A DNA stretch of 64,000 bases from Nitrospirota bacterium (GTDB lineage: Bacteria > Nitrospirota > Nitrospiria > Nitrospirales > Nitrospiraceae), in the NCBI GenBank assembly GCA_040755395.1, contig JBFMAX010000011.1, positions 62,001 through 126,000 on the forward strand, in the 5' to 3' direction. Shown here piece by piece: positions 62,923-64,000 of the stretch (positions within the stretch are counted from its first letter, which is position 1; each line of letters opens with the position of its first letter). The position numbers and the translations under genes were made by a program. The notes below the pieces were generated by a model, which did not search any database, was not told the origin of the DNA, and saw only the letters and a program-made list of their open reading frames with translations.

Positions 62923-63246
62923 ATGGCCGTCGAAGACGTCAGCGACGCGAATTACAAAGAGTTCACCGATGCGCCCGCGGCGGTGGTCGCGTATGGGATC
63001 GCCTCCTGCGAGCCGTGCAACCAATACGATCCGATCCTGGAGCAGGTCGCCTCGCGCTTCACGGATGTGCGGATCGGCAAAGCCAAGATGCACGTCCCCG
63101 GCCGCTGCCGCGAGATCAAAAAACTCCATTCGTTCGAAACCTACCCGACCACCCACTTCTTCTCCAAAGGCAGACTCCTCCTCACCCGCGAAGGCAAGTT
63201 GGAAGCCGACGAACTCGCCGCGCTGATTTCAGACCATCTGCTTTGA
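62923..63246 (+). CDS. Thioredoxin-family protein
   Basis: The 107-residue protein has SCEPCNQYDPIL with C29-x2-C32 and the cis-Pro region FETYPTTHFFSKG. The usual WCGPC is SCEPC, so the redox potential may differ. There is no signal peptide. It is just downstream of the peroxiredoxin and may be its reductant, an inference. Confidence 0.8.
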   Translation: MAVEDVSDANYKEFTDAPAAVVAYGIASCEPCNQYDPILEQVASRFTDVRIGKAKMHVPGRCREIKKLHSFETYPTTHFFSKGRLLLTREGKLEADELAALISDHLL

Positions 63247-63251
63247 AAATA

Positions 63252-63322
63252 GGCGCGAGGCTAGAGGCCAGGGGCTAGAGGTCGGAGTCGCTACCCCCTT
63301 GCCCCGAGCCCCTTGCCTCTTA
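63252..63322. repeat. Intergenic quasi-palindrome of GAGGCTAGAGGC/GCCCCGAGCC words
   Basis: The left side contains gcgaggctagaggccagggg and aggtcgg; the right contains ccttgccccgagcccctt. The vocabulary is inverted across a gtcgctac centre. It lies between convergent gene ends and could serve as a terminator. Confidence 0.5.
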
Positions 63323-63433
63323 CCCGTTCATGATTTTCATCATGCGTGGGTGAGCGATCGCTCATGGGGACTGTTGAAGTAAAGAAAGACGGAAGGGCCG
63401 GCGGGGCTCGGACGGTCGGAAACCGATGCTGCC

Positions 63434-64000
63434 TCAGCCGGCGTATTCAAACGCCAAGTCACGGGTCTGGACGAGGCGGATGCGGTGGAGGGCGCCGGTG
63501 GGGATGGATTTGACGAGGCGGTCCCAGATGGCGCGCACAAGGTTCTCGCCGGTGATCGGCTGGCGGCCTAAGACCTGCCGCAGGTCTTGACCGTCGAACG
63601 GCCGAACCACCTGCTCGTGAACCAGCCGATCCAGCGCGACGATGTCCGTGACCATGCCGGTTTCCCGGTCGATCGGCCCGTGCACGGTCACGAAAAGATC
63701 CCAGGCGTGGCCGCTCCATGTCCCGGCCCCGCCCGATGGCACACGCTGCCCCTGATAGACGGCGGTGAACTGGTACCGTCTGGTGACGCTCGCCACGTCC
63801 AATCCGGCCGCCGCCGTCACCTCGGCATAGAGGTCTTCGTCCTCGTACAACCGGACGGCGTGGAGCGTGCCGATTTGCGGATGGGTCTCCAGCCGTCGCC
63901 ACAAGACGCGGGCGATGTTCTCGGTCGTCGGGATCAGGTCGGTGAAATACGGCGTGTCGATGTTGAGATGTTTATGGTCGAACTCTTCGAGCGCATCCTG
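63434..64000 (-). CDS. Tandem QueD/6-pyruvoyl-tetrahydropterin-synthase-like protein, 5' part outside
   Basis: The frame continues to the window end (codon boundary at 64000). The upstream part, EEFDHKHLNIDTPYF and IPTTENIARVLWRRLE, is the C-terminal half of one QueD-like domain (DHxxLN and PTxEN motifs). A second domain follows: its first zinc His is Tyr (FTAVYQG) and HGH is SGH, so the zinc site seems lost; DIVALDRLVHEQ and PITGENL remain. The second domain is probably non-catalytic. The family makes 6-carboxytetrahydropterin for queuosine or similar pterins. Confidence 0.75.
   Translation of the reverse strand, partial: QDALEEFDHKHLNIDTPYFTDLIPTTENIARVLWRRLETHPQIGTLHAVRLYEDEDLYAEVTAAAGLDVASVTRRYQFTAVYQGQRVPSGGAGTWSGHAWDLFVTVHGPIDRETGMVTDIVALDRLVHEQVVRPFDGQDLRQVLGRQPITGENLVRAIWDRLVKSIPTGALHRIRLVQTRDLAFEYAG

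Overview
The window is high-GC, gene-dense bacterial chromosome. The gene content fits a Nitrospirota (Nitrospira-like) bacterium: a pyruvoyl-type arginine decarboxylase with agmatinase and a deoxyhypusine-synthase-like protein, a complete ISC iron-sulfur operon, GlnRS and GluRS side by side, and several PilZ proteins. The taxonomic call is inference from gene content; no marker gene such as 16S rRNA is present.

Layout. 0-11.5 kb is housekeeping: maf, a tRNA-dihydrouridine synthase and a DUF692/MNIO-type protein form one minus-strand operon. A CBS-PilZ fusion, a LOG-family protein, a DHH phosphoesterase, a rhomboid protease, a hybrid sensor kinase that has lost both phospho-acceptor residues, and purE-purK follow. 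11.7-19.2 kb is a plus-strand locus with a membrane-fusion protein, a TolC-like protein, two tandem ABC half-transporters whose nucleotide-binding domains have lost key catalytic motifs, and a four-helix-bundle membrane protein. 19.3-25.4 kb runs on the minus strand: a pseudouridine synthase and a probable polyamine cluster (arginine to agmatine to putrescine, then a deoxyhypusine-synthase-like aminobutyl transferase) with an aldehyde dehydrogenase, a zinc-ribbon protein and a DsbA-like thioredoxin. 25.5-27.8 kb holds an exported Lon-like (S16) protein, a PilZ protein and a secreted protein.

28.0-43.3 kb is an accessory island. It lies at the 3' side of a tRNA-Glu gene and is bracketed by a 75-bp imperfect inverted repeat (about 81% by hand alignment). 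It carries a small HTH regulator, an SNF2-type helicase with a C-terminal DUF3883-like domain, a TIGR04255-like protein, two unknown proteins, a DUF1156-type DNA methylase (frameshifted near its C-terminus), a dual-OB-like protein, two DUF488 proteins, a DUF499-type ATPase and a protein with a HEPN/Abi-like C-terminus. The helicase-methylase-ATPase core matches a candidate antiphage class and is the best candidate for an unusual system here.

43.5-64 kb returns to core functions: tRNA-Glu(CUC), lipoproteins, glnS, tRNA-Gln(CUG), gltX, a flavin reductase-like protein, a ferredoxin divergent from iscR-iscS-iscU-iscA-hscB-hscA-iscX, PBP1A, typA/bipA, a peroxiredoxin, a thioredoxin-like protein and a tandem-domain QueD-like protein that runs off the window end.

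Two repeat classes stand out. One is a 190-bp foldback element (19-bp perfect terminal inverted repeats) present twice, whose copies show compensatory base changes in the stem. The other is a set of intergenic quasi-palindromes built from short reiterated words, found in at least seven gaps. No CRISPR array, rRNA or complete insertion sequence was seen. Coordinates and motif positions were read by eye; no similarity searches were run.
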